A stretch of DNA of 57,611 bases from Acrasis kona (Eukaryota > Heterolobosea > Eutetramitea > Acrasida > Acrasidae), in the NCBI GenBank assembly GCA_026419775.2, contig JAOPGA020000522.1, forward strand, positions 1 through 57,611. Direction: 5' to 3'. Position 1 is the stretch's first letter. Every line of letters begins with the position of its first letter. A model generated the notes under the pieces. That model saw nothing but the letters and a program-made list of their open reading frames with translations. It was not told the origin of the DNA and made no database searches. The position numbers were made by a program, and so were the translations under genes. Positions 1-10,275 of the stretch are shown piece by piece.

Positions 1-1
1 A

Positions 2-460
2 ACTATTTTGGTCTATAACGTTACTTTAGGGTCTTGCTTTAACCAAGCATGTACAAACGAAAAAGAATTTTGGAAGAGATATGGAGTTATCGCAAAAGAC
101 CACAACCACGACTGGTTTAAAAAACTAACTTCTGCACCAACCGAAGACGAGAAAGTGAAGGCTCATAGAGAGTTCATAAAATTAGTAAGTGACATTATCG
201 ACAAAAATGACTTTGCTCTCTACAAATCAACAATAATTAAGACGGCTACAAAGAGTTTTAAGGCATGGATTGCTAACGCTATTCTAAGAGCCGTACGTGA
301 CTTTCAAAAGAAGAACAATATAGCGGTACAGAAGAAGAGAAAAAGAGAAGGAAGAGGGGCAGAAGAGCATGAGCAAGGGACAGGGAAGTTCACTAAGCGC
401 ATATATCCCAATGGCTTCGATGACTATTTCAAAAATAAAAATGTATCAGCTTTTGAATAA
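2..460 (+). CDS. 3' end of an unknown gene (partial)
   Basis: The reading frame is open from the left edge of the window to a stop at 458-460, so only the last ~153 residues are visible. The protein is charged and helical-looking, rich in Lys and Glu, with a basic patch (KKRKREGRG) that could be a nuclear signal. I recognise no family. An alternative ending is possible: a GT at the end of 'aaaaat|gtatcagc' and an AG near 490 would define a 50-bp intron and carry the frame about 40 codons further, to a stop near 630. The 50-bp size is slightly larger than the 34-45 bp introns elsewhere here, so I prefer the simple ending. Confidence 0.5.
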   Translation, partial: TILVYNVTLGSCFNQACTNEKEFWKRYGVIAKDHNHDWFKKLTSAPTEDEKVKAHREFIKLVSDIIDKNDFALYKSTIIKTATKSFKAWIANAILRAVRDFQKKNNIAVQKKRKREGRGAEEHEQGTGKFTKRIYPNGFDDYFKNKNVSAFE

Positions 461-1505
461 TTAGTTGTTTAAATGCTTTGGTTTGAATGTAGAAAATTCA
501 AAAGAAGAATGGGAGGAATGCTGCGGGTGAACAGCATGCTCCTACAGGATATGCAATATGTTATCCAACACGAACAACTATACTCAGTACGAGACGGCGA
601 GGAATATGTGTAACAGTACCGTGAGCGATATGATAACTAACAGGATACATATACAAAATGTACTTCGACTATCTATTGCTAATGTGATATGATTTGCGAT
701 ACGCCGTGCTTGTGCTGACGATTGTATTGTCAAGTTGTAAGGTGAGAGTGATTGCAATAGGTTCAACCACAGCACAATCAATTATTTTTAAAATAGAAGA
801 TTTATTAGGGGAAATAATAAGCCCGTTCCTATTGTAATGTGAATTGATATACTAATAAAAATCCCACTTAAAAAAGCCAATCACATATCCTCTCCCGCCC
901 GATGTGGAAAGTGGCTAGGGCGAGGGTAAGTATAATAAGTTTCATTTCTTTTTAAAAAGCTGTGGGATTGATTGGTATTACAAGGAATATTCATTTATTG
1001 AAATTCGAAGTGAATGTCTTTCTGTTAAATCCATATTTAACCGTAACGTATTGTCATTTTCAGTATTTAACCGTAACGTCAAGGAATACTGAAAATGACA
1101 ATAACCAGTGTGGCAAAGTTTATAATCTCGTTTTTTGAGCTGTGCTCACGTGTAACTTCGGAAATTTTTTTAAAAAGGAAGGTGTAAACGAGCAAGATAT
1201 GAGCATGACATTCCAGCCAACTTTTTCACTCCAATCTTTGTGATTGCACGTACATCTGGGTGGGCTGCACATGTCATCGAGCAGAGAGAAGATAATGTAT
1301 TGGTGAGACCATTAAGTAATTATATCGGACCGGATCCTAGTTCTACTGAGTTTAGGCCATTGCCGCAAAGACAATAAGTTTGAGAAGATTGGTTTGTGTT
1401 AGGGTCATGAGGTCTTTTTTCGACACGTTGTATAATTATGTAATAAACGCACTTCAAGCATTCTTGTGCATTCTTCTGTATCGTAGTTACAAAATTTTAA
1501 CAACA
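461..1505. other. Spacer with no convincing gene
   Basis: About one kilobase between the partial first gene and the next start codon. No frame has convincing coding character; a 65-codon minus-strand frame at 584-781 is hydrophobic but has no support. The notable content is a perfect hairpin with interleaved direct repeats at 1034-1102, listed separately. The segment 1140-1380 looks like ordinary AT-rich upstream DNA. Confidence 0.5.
1034..1102. repeat. 18-bp perfect inverted repeat interleaved with a 16-bp direct repeat
   Basis: The arms at 1050-1067 and 1085-1102 are exact reverse complements over 18 bases with a 17-base loop. The sequence tatttaaccgtaacgt occurs at 1034-1049 and again at 1064-1079, 30 bp later, the second copy running from the left arm into the loop. 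It lies ~400 bp upstream of the next start codon. It could be a cruciform or hairpin-forming regulatory site or the remnant of a small element; no terminal target duplication is visible. Confidence 0.75.
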
Positions 1506-2363
1506 ATGGTTGAGGAAGAGGAGATACAGGAGAGTGGGGAAGCTCCACTTCAGATTAATTATGAGTTGAACGATGAACTTTTAGAGGAGGACGAAGAAAA
1601 CAAAAAAGATCTGTCTGCAAATGACTCTCAAAAACAACCACCATCCACTGATGTTGATGCATTAAATGAAGACGCAGAAACTGACGAAATTTTTAAAATA
1701 CCTGAGGAAATATATACAGAGGATGATTATGATACGGTTTCTTGGATGAATTCCCAAGTACTAAAAAAACAGTTATTCGCGAGGAGGCAAGCACTAAAGG
1801 GAAACAGAACAGAAATAATGGAGAGATTAATTTTATATAATAGAAATGTTTCCAGAAGGAGGGAAGCCGAGCGAACCAAATCTCGCGAAAGATATACATT
1901 TTTCATCACCGTTGACAAATTCAAGTGTACCAGACTTGTATCTGTACCAAATGATGCGAATTTATCGGATCTTGTATACTTTGTACTTCGCTGCTTAAAT
2001 TTCGACACCGACCTTGATTATTTTGTTGATGTTGCAAATACTAGATCGGAATGTGAACCAGAAGCTGAAATAAATGAACTTGACTTGGTAGTTGGTGATG
2101 TGTTAGAATTAACTTATGATGGAAGATGGCTAATTAGTTTGTGCCTGCTATATGACAGTGAGCTGGACATGCGAAAGGGAATATTACTAATAAAGGCCAC
2201 AGGAGAATCTCCAAATCAAATTACAAATCGTCCTGAAGAAGAGCAAACTTTTCCGAAACGACCACGAGGTTTGAAGAAGAAGAAAAAAGTCCAGCAGACG
2301 AAGAAGAGAAAGTTTTTGGTTGAAAGTAGTGATGAGGATTATGAACCTGAAGAGTCCGATTAA
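1506..2363 (+). CDS. SAP domain + pRiA4b ORF-3-like domain protein
   Basis: I start at the ATG at 1506; the frame is open further upstream but that part lacks coding character. The 285-residue product opens with an acidic segment (EEEEIQ), then a SAP-like helix-turn-helix (around residues 85-112: LKKQLFARRQALKGNRTEIM), the fold that binds scaffold-attachment DNA. After this comes a ~95-residue domain whose strand pattern (YTFFITVDKF, VPNDANLSDLVYFVLRCL, LVVGDVLELTYD..W) resembles plasmid pRiA4b ORF-3-like proteins, though the usual YDFGD motif is degenerate. The C-terminus has a Lys-rich nuclear-type stretch and an acidic tail (ESSDEDYEPEESD). I infer a nuclear DNA- or chromatin-associated protein. 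The SAP call is firmer than the pRiA4b call. Confidence 0.6.
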   Translation: MVEEEEIQESGEAPLQINYELNDELLEEDEENKKDLSANDSQKQPPSTDVDALNEDAETDEIFKIPEEIYTEDDYDTVSWMNSQVLKKQLFARRQALKGNRTEIMERLILYNRNVSRRREAERTKSRERYTFFITVDKFKCTRLVSVPNDANLSDLVYFVLRCLNFDTDLDYFVDVANTRSECEPEAEINELDLVVGDVLELTYDGRWLISLCLLYDSELDMRKGILLIKATGESPNQITNRPEEEQTFPKRPRGLKKKKKVQQTKKRKFLVESSDEDYEPEESD

Positions 2364-2510
2364 AGTGGTGTTATCATAGTGTTTGGTTAGTTCTTTGTGC
2401 TTCTGAATAAGGTTATAATTAAAAAGATATTTTGATTACATGTGAGGCCAGTCTTTGTTGTTTCGACTCTTCTTGATAGGATATTGTAAAAGAACGTCAA
2501 TCACTTACAA

Positions 2511-5500
2511 ATGACAAGAGACAACTCGGGAGGGGATGGGTTCAGCACCACATTCTCGTTCTTTGAAAATAAGACCATCAAATGGAGGGAAGACAAGAAA
2601 GGAAAATCAAGTGATTCCCCTCTACAAACGGCCCGTATTGTCAGCTCCACAAGTGGCAAGAACATTTTATTATTTGGAGGTAACATTCACGATAGCAGAA
2701 TCTAATTGTTGTAGAAAAGAACGGTACTGTTCATGTGGTCGACACCATACATCATTTGCATAATACCTTTCAAGCATTTGATAAAGGATGTTTGGCACTA
2801 AAATTAGTTTCAGAGTACAAATTAGATCCATCAGTAGCCCAAAAAGATTTCTCAAGTCTTTTTGGTGGGGGGAACATAAATGATCCTGTTTTAGTGCACT
2901 ACTTGATTGCAATTGGATATGACAAGCCAACAAAGGATGATCAAAAAGAAGTTGAGGGTAACATTAAACATCACAAAAATACATTAAAATACAATCAAGA
3001 CCTTGATGACGCACTGACCAGAGAAGAAATATACAAAGTCAAAGTGTTTGAACTTACTCATGAATCATTCAGAGTACACTTTCAAGAAAGATACTTTTTC
3101 TACTTGCTACCAGATAAGAAAAACAGCGGCAGCAGAACTGTTGTGAAAAACCTAAGGGGTGAACTTGTGGTAGGTCCTTTTCAGTCTTGTTACTAATTAT
3201 ACTGTAGGTTACGTGTTTTGAAGTTAGTGATGATTTAAAGAATATGGCCGTTTACGTTGCTAACGCTAAACAAGCACCTCTAAACATTTACGGAGAGATT
3301 ATATACTTCAAGATGGATTCCAATCAAACATTCTGCACTAACCAACCGTAATTATAATTCTTGTTGTGTTTCTTAAAACTATAGATCTTCCATACCAGTC
3401 CCCACAAAAATAACTGTGAACTCTTCAATGGATGTAACGAACATTGGGTTCGCTCGTATTCCTGGAGGTGGTTATAATTTCTACGCGACAACTCAGAAGA
3501 GTGTGTACTGTTGTATCATTTCCGACCGTTTCACTAGCCTCAATCGCATGAATTTTGTAAGTTTGATTTTCCAAGTTGACAATAACAAAAATAGACTGTT
3601 GTTGATAGCAAAAACGGAGCACTTGCAAGAAACGCAACTGTTCTACACTCTAAGCCAACCAAGGCAAAGCCATCAGTCGCAAGCTTCTTGATTACAAACA
3701 AAAGTAATTACCTTCATCGTTCAAGTACTAATCAACACACAAGATGGTATTCATCAGTACGGACTTGAAGAAAATTACATGCCTTGCAACGACGCGTCCT
3801 ACGTAACCCGTGCATCAACATTTCGTGACTATTTGGTCCTGGCCACACGTATGGATACAATCTCCAACGTCAAAGTGTACAATTTAGAAAGCGGCTTTGT
3901 TTGTCATGAATACGATCTTTCCCATCACTTGTCCTCTTACATCCAGTCAAACCAACAGACCAAAGTGAAGCCCACCTACCAAGTCCTTGACGTCCTGCCA
4001 ACCCATGATCCAACCATTGACTCAGAGTCCAACGGATCCATCTATCTCCTCATCAGAGAAATGAAAACAGCTCAAGTGAATGAAGATGTGTTACCCGAAA
4101 GCACAAACATTCTAGTAAGATTACGTGAGAGGCCCATTCAAGTTCGTCTTGATCTATTAATTAAAAAATACAAGTTTTCGAATGCATTAGATCTTGCAAG
4201 AGAAAGTCAAGTCCCTGGACTAGAAGTTGAGATTAGACAAAAGTACGGTGACTATCGTTTCTCACTGGGTCAATATCAAAAAGCAGTCAACCAGTACATG
4301 ATGACCATCGGTGACCTTGAGCCAAGTTATGTCATTCGTAAGCTACTTGACGAAACCAACACCAAGAACGAACATTTGATCAGATATTTGTATGCTCTAC
4401 ACAGACGCAACTGCTTCAATAACGACCACACGACGTTACTAATCAACTGCATGTTGAGGTTGGACAAGGACGTCAAGGAACAAGGAGAGTTTTCAAGAGA
4501 AATGCAAGTTTTACGCGACAAGCAACACTTTGAACAATTAAACTCGGATCAAGTCGATGACGATGATGAAAATGATGACGATCATGATCAAAACGATCAA
4601 CTCAACACGGACACATCCGCACAAGAATTCAATTCGTACATTTTATCGAAGGACAAAACATCGCTGTTGGATTGTTTCACAAAATCACATCATTTGTTAC
4701 ATTACGATCCAGTCACCGTAATCAAGGCGCTCAAAATCAACAATTACATCACGAATGCACTTTTATTGGCAGAAAAGTTTGCTCTGGAGAGACACGACGA
4801 TAATGATTTACACGACTGGGTGATTCGCATCAACATTGAACAATCGACATTAGCAAGCATGCAATCGGCATTGAGACACATTGAAAGTTTGAGCGTTCCA
4901 CAGGCCATCGTCTTCTTGAAGAGATATGCAAAACCATTGGTTGCCATGCTGCCCATGAGGACCACTAATGTATTAATTAGAATGTGTACCGGAATGTATA
5001 AGAATGTACCTGCTTATCTTCACTCTAACACTGCAAATACTTTTGATCCTAATCGCATCTTTTGTCTTTTTGAATATAGAACATCTCTTGTTGAAAATAA
5101 TAAACAAATGTATAAATCTAGTCTGGATTCATTCGTCGATTATAGCGGCAATGATGATTTTGATGGTGTGGTTGCGAATCCTAGTGATTATATTTATGCT
5201 TTTGTTGACCAACCGTTTTGGTTGATGGTATTTTTAGAAGTTGTAACGACGTACATGAATAATCATTTTTATAATAAAAGACACGCTGGTGCTGATGGTT
5301 CCAGTCATGAATTAGATGTTGTTGTGTATAATACATTGTTAGAATTGTATATTAAATATTGGAACGATAATGTAAAGAACGTCTCTTCTCATTCTGTTGT
5401 AATGGCTCCTTATCGGGACTTGTTCGTGAATGGTTCCGATCTTGATCAGGATTCCCCGGACGAAAGATTCTATGATATTTATCCAATTGAAAAGAACCAA

Positions 5501-6460
5501 CTAGAAGATTCATACGAACAAAAAGCAAGGACCTTGATCGAACGTGATGCCGATCGTTACGATCCCCACCATGCACTCATGTTGTGTCAAAATGTAAACT
5601 TTGAGTTTGGTATCCTACACTTGTACAAGAGACTTGGCCTCAAGTATGATGTGTTACAGTATCACATTGACCAAATTCCACACCTAGACAAATTACGTTC
5701 CGAAGATGACGACCAGGATGAATTGGATCACATTAAGCAACAAACCACAAAACAATTCAACAAGATTTTAGAGACCGCTTTTGAATACGGAGACGACGAT
5801 CACAACGTATGGGTCCTAGTCCTATCCTTCTTCACCAGTGCCAGAACCAACCAACATCCAGACAACATTGATTACATTATCAAGATCCTCCAAAAGATTA
5901 AAGAGAAGGATGTGGTGCCGCCATTGTTAGTGGTCAAGATGATCTGCAACAGTCCTCACATTAAGGTCGCCCATCTAAGAGAATACCTTCACAGTAAATT
6001 ACACAGGGATCAAGACAAGACCAAAGAACAAAACAAAACCATTAAGGAATTAACCAGAGAAAATCACAAGCTGAATGGAGAGATTGAAGAACTACGAAGG
6101 AACGCACAAATATTCCAGAGCACACAATGCACCGCTTGCTTGAGAACTTTGAACCTACCTAGCGTCCACTTTATGTGCATGCACAGTTACCATCAGAGAT
6201 GTTTGGAGGGAGATTCATGTCCAAAGTGTGCCGACAAGAACAAAGTACACGTGGCCGAATTAGACAAGATTAAGAGATTGAGAGAGAACAAGCATCAGCA
6301 AGATCGCATTGATGTTTTCTCACAGCAGCTCAAGGATCCGAAACTTGGTTTTGAAGCCCTGGCTAATCAGTTTGGAAATGGATTATTCTTGCAACCACAT
6401 TTTGAAGATCACAGCGATGACTTTTGGGCAAAGAGTGATACAGATCGATTTGTGCTATAA
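2511..6460 (+). CDS. VPS11: VPS11, HOPS/CORVET core subunit with RING finger
   Basis: Vps11 is a core subunit of the HOPS and CORVET tethering complexes that drive endosome and lysosome fusion. Six exons join in frame: 2511-2679, 2715-3169, 3208-3347, 3385-3556, 3595-3703 and 3744-6460, giving 1253 residues; introns are 35-40 bp. The N-terminal third is the beta-propeller part. Next comes the alpha-solenoid with the family hallmark YGDYRFSLGQYQKAVNQY and IGDLEPSYVIRKLLD, then RNCFNNDHTTLLINC. An Asp/Glu-rich low-complexity insert follows. Near residue 1144 a RING begins (CTAC ... HSYHQRC ... CPKC), as in metazoan and yeast Vps11. The protein is longer than human VPS11 (941) because of inserts. 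Its stop codon TAA (6458-6460) directly abuts the stop of the antisense gene. Identification is secure; exon 4-5 borders are slightly less so. Confidence 0.95.
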
Positions 6461-7640
6461 ATGTTGATTTTGTTTACTTTTATTTTCAATGATTGTCATT
6501 TCCTCTAAACTTGTTTGAATCTCATCTTGTGTGGATTTGGTACCCTTCTTTTTGATTTGCTTGTTTATCTCCTGAGTCTTTTCTTGTTCTTGTGTTTGTC
6601 TCTTTTTAATGTTGTATTCGTATCCAATTTGATTTTCTAGAGATTCTCTTTTGCTTTTAAGTTGAGCATGTTTTGCTAGGTTTTGTTCTCGATGTAGTTG
6701 TCTGAGGAGATTGAGGTCTTGATCTTGACTGGTGAGCTGGGTGTGGACTGAATCGTAGTTGGGATTGGTGAATGTGCGAATGGTGCTATAAGCACCATCA
6801 GATCTCATGCTGTTTAGCAAGTGCTCTTTATCTCGTATGGTGTGGTATATTTTCTTGTCCTGAAGAGAAACATTCTTGTTGTCAGTATATAATATACCCA
6901 GCGACCTTTCTAGATTCTAATGAAATTAACATTGTTAGAAACAAACATTTCCTAACCTTGTTCTTATTTTGTTGCTCGCTGAATTGATTTCTAATCTGGT
7001 CACGTACTCCCTTTCTCGCTGCATTTATCTGGTCCTCTTCTTCAATCTGCTGCAAAATCGAAGCTTGCATTTGATATGCAGCCACTAAAATGTTAGTACT
7101 TGGCAAGATTGTATTTACTAGCATCTTTTTTAGACACGTGGAATTTTGGTCGATCATCATAATCTTCCTTCTCGCTGCCATTGTTGTCATCGAGAGAGTT
7201 CATGAGTTCTACATTCTTTTGCCCTCCTGCGAAAGATGACTTATTTTTTGAAAAGTACGTTCCAACTTCATCGGAGGGAGTGGAACTAGATTCATCTGGA
7301 TACAAATTACTAGAGCTGCTGTGGTAGTTGATTTGGACACTTCTTTGAGTTGGTTTGCTGCTAGGGACGGCATCAGGTTTTCCATTGATTGTGCCAAGCC
7401 ATTCCTGAACGCTATTATTCGATGCGGTCAAATCTGTGTTAATGGTTGGAACTGTTAGAGAATTCTTCAACCTTGCCATTTTTTTCTGCATTAATCTGTT
7501 ACCCTCTAATTTGGGTTATCACTTATTTCTGAAATGTGCGTACGATTTTTTTCATCAAAGTACTCCGATGGGAAAGAAGATTGGAAGTCGCTGACATCGG
7601 CACTTTCTTCTTCCTCATAATGCTCGAAATCCTCGCTCAT
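6455..7640 (-). CDS. Coiled-coil protein of unknown function
   Basis: Spliced minus-strand gene of four exons, 5' to 3': 7544-7640, 7119-7505, 6957-7084 and 6455-6859 (338 residues). The first exon (MSEDFEHYEEEESADV) is acidic; its joining at 7543/7506 gives a continuous frame and a 38-bp intron. The middle is Ser/Asn-rich and probably disordered. The C-terminal ~150 residues are Gln/Lys/Glu-rich helix (LLRQLHREQNLAKHAQLKSK), a likely coiled coil. Intron 2 is 34 bp and contains a canonical TACTAAC; intron 3 is 97 bp, the only long one in the window. The last sense codons overlap the stop of VPS11. I recognise no family; a cytoskeletal or flagellar role would be a guess. Confidence 0.7.
6860..6956 (-). 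other. 97-bp composite intron, possible 11-nt microexon
   Basis: This intron is over twice the usual length here. It can be split into a 40-bp GT-AG unit (6917-6956, with TCTAAC), 11 bases (6906-6916), and a 46-bp GT-AG unit (6860-6905, with TACTGAC). Both halves look like normal introns for this genome. Keeping the 11 bases would shift the frame and meet a stop about 15 codons later, whereas removing all 97 bp preserves the frame. Confidence 0.5.
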
Positions 7641-7875
7641 TATTGTAATATTAACTGTAGTTTTGTCAAAATTGTTATTTTAGCGATAAATTCATCCGTG
7701 ATACTAAATTCATACTGCAAAATGAATTCTTTCTTTTACATTATGAGCATAACTCATGTCAAGAGGATGTCTTGAAAGGAATCAAATGCGGGTATATTGA
7801 TTGTAATTTTCCGAGATTACAGTTGGTTCCTAAATTGTAAAGCTGCGTTGCATTTATAACAAAACGAAAAAGGCG

Positions 7876-8359
7876 ATGTCTGAATGCAGGTAAGTATAAT
7901 CAATTCACACAGTTTATTACTCGTAGCAACGTTCGATTCTCCGAAGCTTGGAAGCAAAGAATTAGCAGAGAGGATAGAACAGCGCTGAGACAGTTTCAAA
8001 GTATGAACAGGTAACACTTTAGCCTTGCATTATTTAACATTTGTAGTGCAGAGAACTCGCCAAATAGTAGCCCAAAAAACAGTGGTGCGATAGACCATAA
8101 GCTTCGATTGGATAACATTAAGCAGTCACATTCCCCTAAAGGTTCACCTAAAAACAAACCAGGGTCACCAAGCTCCGTCCAAACTTGTGATTCTAGCAGG
8201 TCCTTTAGGAGTACGTCGTCAATGAGCAACTCTGAGAGTCTTAGAAGAATAGAAGCGCTAGAAAAGACAATAATAGAAGAAAAACAAGGAAGACACGCTG
8301 TCCAAAAAGAGTTGGATTCACTGAAATTGATGATGGAGGAGTTGAAAAATAAGAAATAG
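7876..8359 (+). CDS. Small three-exon protein, Ser-rich with C-terminal coiled coil
   Basis: Exons 7876-7889, 7927-8010 and 8047-8359 join to 136 residues; introns are 37 and 36 bp. The first coding exon is only 14 bases (ATGTCTGAATGCAG) before a consensus GTAAGT. Exon 2 encodes NVRFSEAWKQRISREDRTAL, the most conserved-looking part. Exon 3 is Ser/Pro/Lys-rich (SPKGSPKNKPGSP) and ends in a heptad-like helix (LEKTIIEEKQGRHAVQKELD). Function unknown. The tiny first exon is my inference; without it the gene would have no good start. Confidence 0.55.
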
Positions 8360-8586
8360 AATCAAGAAAAGTAATATCTTTTTGATTAAAAAGTAACTTA
8401 TAGAAATGGAGATGTAAATTCCAAACCAATATTATCATATCGCAGATATAGTAGGATTCGACTTCGCAGCTTCTAATGAGGTCGTATTTCATTCAAATTT
8501 TATTTATTTTTAGTTAAAATTGTTCATAATTGTACTCCACTTCATAATTTAGGAATGATTAGTGACGTTTTATTAATAGACGGGAT

Positions 8587-8594
8587 TATAAATA
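8587..8594 (+). promoter_or_regulatory. TATA-like element
   Basis: TATAAATA 43 bases before the start codon at 8637, followed by an A-rich leader. Position and sequence suit a core promoter, but this AT-rich genome makes chance matches common. Confidence 0.3.
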
Positions 8595-8636
8595 GATGAC
8601 AACTCTTTATTCATCAACAATAAAACAAAAAACAAT

Positions 8637-9503
8637 ATGATCAGCACACAAGAACCAACTTTGAGCACCCCTACCATGTGCTATACCGTTATAGAGGAAA
8701 GCGAAATCTATGTTCCTAAGAGCATTGAGTATTCATTGAGCATGGATCTATCAGACACTGAGAGAATCAATAGCAGCAAATTACTATCACAGATTGAGAA
8801 CAAAATGTTTGGTAGGACCGACACATTTGAAAACGAAGACACAAGACGTGAAAGAATTAACAAAAGAAGGGCCATTAACCAACAAAAGAAGAAGGAACAA
8901 AAGATTGCCGAGAGACAAAAGTCCAAATTATTAAAAAGCATAACAAAGGATGCTGGACTTCAAATCAACTTGCCAGAGCGTAAAGAAGATCCTAAACCAG
9001 AAGTTTTAAAGGAAACCATTACTAAATCCAACCAAGACGAACAATCCATGAATTGCACCCTCAAGAAGGACGCTTCTTTGTTCCACAAAAAATCAAAATC
9101 AATCAAAGAGATGACAAGTATGTTTGCACAAAAGATAGAAGATGCTTCAAGAGATAAGAGTTCAAGCGAGATTTCCGCCACAGATGTAACAACAATCACA
9201 ATAACCACAGATATTGTGGATAGCTTACCAAAGGCTACCAGTGAAGTAATACATGCGTCAAGCGTAGTCACACCTAAAGCTACCTACACTCCAGTGACCA
9301 CACAAACACCAAAGAGCGCAAGAACTCCTAAACACAACCATCTATCATTCAGTGAACTAATGGGAACCAAAAAGACTCCAACTTCAGTAAATACTCCAAG
9401 GATCTATAATACTCGTACAAACTCACTTTCAAGCGCCCACGTTGACATCAGCATTGTTGAGAAACCATCGTATGTCCAAAAGCCAATCAATATTAGAATG
9501 TAA
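8637..9503 (+). CDS. Low-complexity protein of unknown function
   Basis: Intronless 288-codon frame starting at ATG 8637. The N-terminal third includes a basic helical segment (RRERINKRRAINQQKKKEQK) resembling a DNA-binding basic region but without a following leucine zipper that I can see. The C-terminal half is Ser/Thr-rich with repeated Thr-Pro (TPKATYTPVTTQTPKSARTP), candidate sites for proline-directed kinases. I see no known domain; a nuclear or cytoskeletal phosphoprotein is a guess. The next gene starts 52 bases after its stop on the same strand. Confidence 0.65.
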   Translation: MISTQEPTLSTPTMCYTVIEESEIYVPKSIEYSLSMDLSDTERINSSKLLSQIENKMFGRTDTFENEDTRRERINKRRAINQQKKKEQKIAERQKSKLLKSITKDAGLQINLPERKEDPKPEVLKETITKSNQDEQSMNCTLKKDASLFHKKSKSIKEMTSMFAQKIEDASRDKSSSEISATDVTTITITTDIVDSLPKATSEVIHASSVVTPKATYTPVTTQTPKSARTPKHNHLSFSELMGTKKTPTSVNTPRIYNTRTNSLSSAHVDISIVEKPSYVQKPINIRM

Positions 9504-9555
9504 ATAAATTTTTCCTTTATATAATCTTTGTAATAATTGATCAACCGAAAACAAA

Positions 9556-9882
9556 ATGACAAGGGACCAGGAGATGAACGACCACTCTGAAAGACAAATT
9601 ATGGAGGGGGTTTATATGACAGATTTTCGGAAGAAGAACAATCAACAAAATCTTGCATCAGATCCAAAATTATCACCCGAAGAAATCAAAGAGAGACAAA
9701 ACCAAATTGATCACTTAGAAAGGTCTAATCAAGAAATGCTCGAATATGATCCAGAACGCAAGGACCAGGAAATTCAAGAATACATACTTGAAAACGTCAA
9801 AATAATCAAGAAGTACAAAATTCAAATAGAAAACTCTTTAAAGGATAGTGGGGATCATTACGACAAAGGTGTATATTTATAA
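9556..9882 (+). CDS. Small acidic/charged helical protein, unknown
   Basis: Intronless 108-residue frame from ATG 9556. It is almost entirely charged helix (SPEEIKERQNQIDHLERSNQ ... QEIQEYILENVKIIKKYKIQ), probably one long coiled coil. No signal peptide or membrane segment. The spacing from the upstream stop is too short for a large promoter, so the compact 9504-9555 spacer must carry both the upstream 3' end and this gene's start site. No family recognised. Confidence 0.6.
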   Translation: MTRDQEMNDHSERQIMEGVYMTDFRKKNNQQNLASDPKLSPEEIKERQNQIDHLERSNQEMLEYDPERKDQEIQEYILENVKIIKKYKIQIENSLKDSGDHYDKGVYL

Positions 9883-10275
9883 AAATTTGATTGTACATAT
9901 AATTGTAAACTTCGACTAAATGATGTAGCATTTTACCATATTCTGGGCCGGTGACGAATCAAGACCACACTATTGCTTCATCTACAAAATTACCTCATGT
10001 TTGAGGATATTATCGAATGAATCTTTTAAAAGTTTGCTGTTTGATATTCTGGGCCGGTGATCTAATTTTTTTTGACCAGTGACATCGAAATAGAAAATAC
10101 ACGACGTTGAACACAGAATTCCTTTGGCCACTTCTTTCCACTGTGGTTGACCATCACTTTTTCATGAATCAAACTTCATTGAGTTCGTCGATTGTTGCTC
10201 ATACTCTGCACAAGAACTAAAACAGAATAAGAGTAATAATAAATAGATATTTTCGATTTAAAAAGTGATTCAATT
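9883..10275. other. Spacer with 17-bp direct repeat
   Basis: No coding frame. The sequence atattctgggccggtga occurs at 9938-9954 and at 10044-10060, 106 bp apart; its GC-rich core ctgggccggtga stands out in this AT-rich spacer. It could be a paired regulatory site for the ankyrin gene that starts at 10276. Confidence 0.5.

Noticed and set aside
584-781. 65-codon minus-strand hydrophobic frame
   Set aside because: No signal-peptide logic, no domain, and poor start context in a non-coding spacer.
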